Of a DNA stretch of 64,000 nt, positions 63,651 through 64,000 are shown piece by piece. The stretch is from the NCBI RefSeq assembly GCF_900099765.1, contig NZ_FNDX01000016.1, forward strand, positions 46,736-110,735. Direction: 5' to 3'. The position numbers and the translations under genes were made by a program. The notes under the pieces were generated by a model, which was not told where the DNA came from, did not search any database, and saw only the letters and a list, made by a program, of their open reading frames with translations. The DNA is from Paenibacillus typhae. Its GTDB lineage: Bacteria; Bacillota; Bacilli; Paenibacillales; Paenibacillaceae. The number at the start of each line of letters is the position of its first letter. Within the stretch, counting starts at the first letter, position 1.

Positions 63651-64000
63651 CAGAGACAATTTCATAATCCAAAACCCTTGCTGCGCTTGGATTTTTTGAG
63701 CATAGAAAAAGGAGTACCTCCCCAAATTCTCGAAGTTATAGGCGACCAAACCGACACCCGAGAAAGAAAAGAGGTAATCCCTATCTATTCAATTCGACAA
63801 GAAGAGCTATTTTCCTTTGAGGAATTGCTCCTGATGCGCCCAGAAAATAAATACTGCCAAATCTTTGAACACTTAGATCTGGCTCCGGTCCTGCACGTCC
63901 TTCGGAAAAAGAACCACCGTGGTCGGCCGCAGGAGCTAAACATTCCTGCCATGATCTACTCGCTGCTTATCTCCAAAATGGAGGGCATTGAGTTTGTTTC
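63651..64000 (+). mobile_element. Left part of an insertion sequence
   Basis: Transposase coding sequence runs off the right edge. The left boundary probably lies shortly after 63650, where the repeat unit ends and unrelated sequence (CAGAGACAATTTCATAATCC) begins. The terminal inverted repeat and target duplication cannot be verified without the right end. Confidence 0.55.
63696..64000 (+). CDS. DDE-type transposase, N-terminal part (truncated by window edge)
   Basis: The frame is open from at least 63612 to the edge. The recognisable part is QEELFSFEELLLMRPENKY, then CQIFEHLDLAPVLHVLRKKN, GRPQELNIPAMIYSLLISKM and EGIEFV, the conserved N-terminal region of a common Paenibacillus transposase group. 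The true start is unresolved: TTG 63696 is given as an upstream limit, and ATG 63834 has GAGGA 11 nt before it but would cut off conserved residues. The catalytic core lies outside the window. Confidence 0.7.
   Translation, partial: MSIEKGVPPQILEVIGDQTDTRERKEVIPIYSIRQEELFSFEELLLMRPENKYCQIFEHLDLAPVLHVLRKKNHRGRPQELNIPAMIYSLLISKMEGIEFV

Noticed and set aside
1..64000. tRNA and rRNA genes
   Set aside because: I saw no cloverleaf-like or ribosomal RNA sequence by eye; a covariance-model scan would be needed to exclude a single tRNA fully.

Overview
The window looks like a chromosomal segment of a Paenibacillus-type bacterium (Bacillota). The evidence is several very large secreted proteins with three C-terminal S-layer homology (SLH) domains, a secreted copper-amine-oxidase-like stalk protein, a Btr-like AraC/solute-binding fusion regulator, AGGAGG-type ribosome sites with frequent TTG/GTG starts, and perfect hairpin-plus-T terminators. 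No rRNA, tRNA, prophage or CRISPR array was found. One insertion sequence begins at the right edge.

Layout. 1-16 kb: a gene end, a giant PL9 pectate-lyase/SLH protein, a GT2 glycosyltransferase, a methyltransferase, oligoendopeptidase F with a LysR regulator, a YdeI/DUF1801/DUF1801/metallophosphoesterase run, a GNAT enzyme and an AraC regulator. 16-24 kb: a nucleotidyltransferase paired with a UvrA paralogue, a dense repeat field, an APH-like pseudogene, a conserved hypothetical, an ABC-permease remnant, an amidase and a second nucleotidyltransferase. 24-30.3 kb: a stalk protein, then an A+T-rich stretch with a large SF1 helicase and an esterase-PadR operon whose operator fills the promoter spacer. 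30.4-40 kb: a subtilase, a lysine-rich protein, an unknown protein, a flavin monooxygenase-like enzyme, a UbiD decarboxylase, a broken GNAT gene, a WYL regulator and another GNAT. 40-47 kb: a hybrid histidine kinase in an operon with an HD-GYP response regulator, then a GT4 glycosyltransferase. 47-56.6 kb: an SLH choice-of-anchor I protein, a VOC protein, a chemotaxis receptor, an NAD-epimerase-like protein, an ECF sigma factor, ClpP and a small Sm-like protein. 56.7-60.5 kb: a Fur-box-flanked iron-siderophore module (Btr-like regulator and two FecCD permeases). 61-63.5 kb: a two-gene carboxynorspermidine operon. 63.6 kb to the end: the start of a transposase gene.

The most unusual signal is non-coding. 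Three copies of a ~185-bp element, each with two direct and two inverted units at an almost constant 50-75-50 spacing, lie at 340, 11179 and 37340. An unrelated sequence at 19750-19937 and a pair of units at 63589/63640 show nearly the same ~51-bp spacing, which suggests several families of palindromic intergenic elements built on one geometry. The last one appears to be interrupted by the insertion sequence. Three internally deleted pseudogenes add to a picture of active erosion in the accessory parts.
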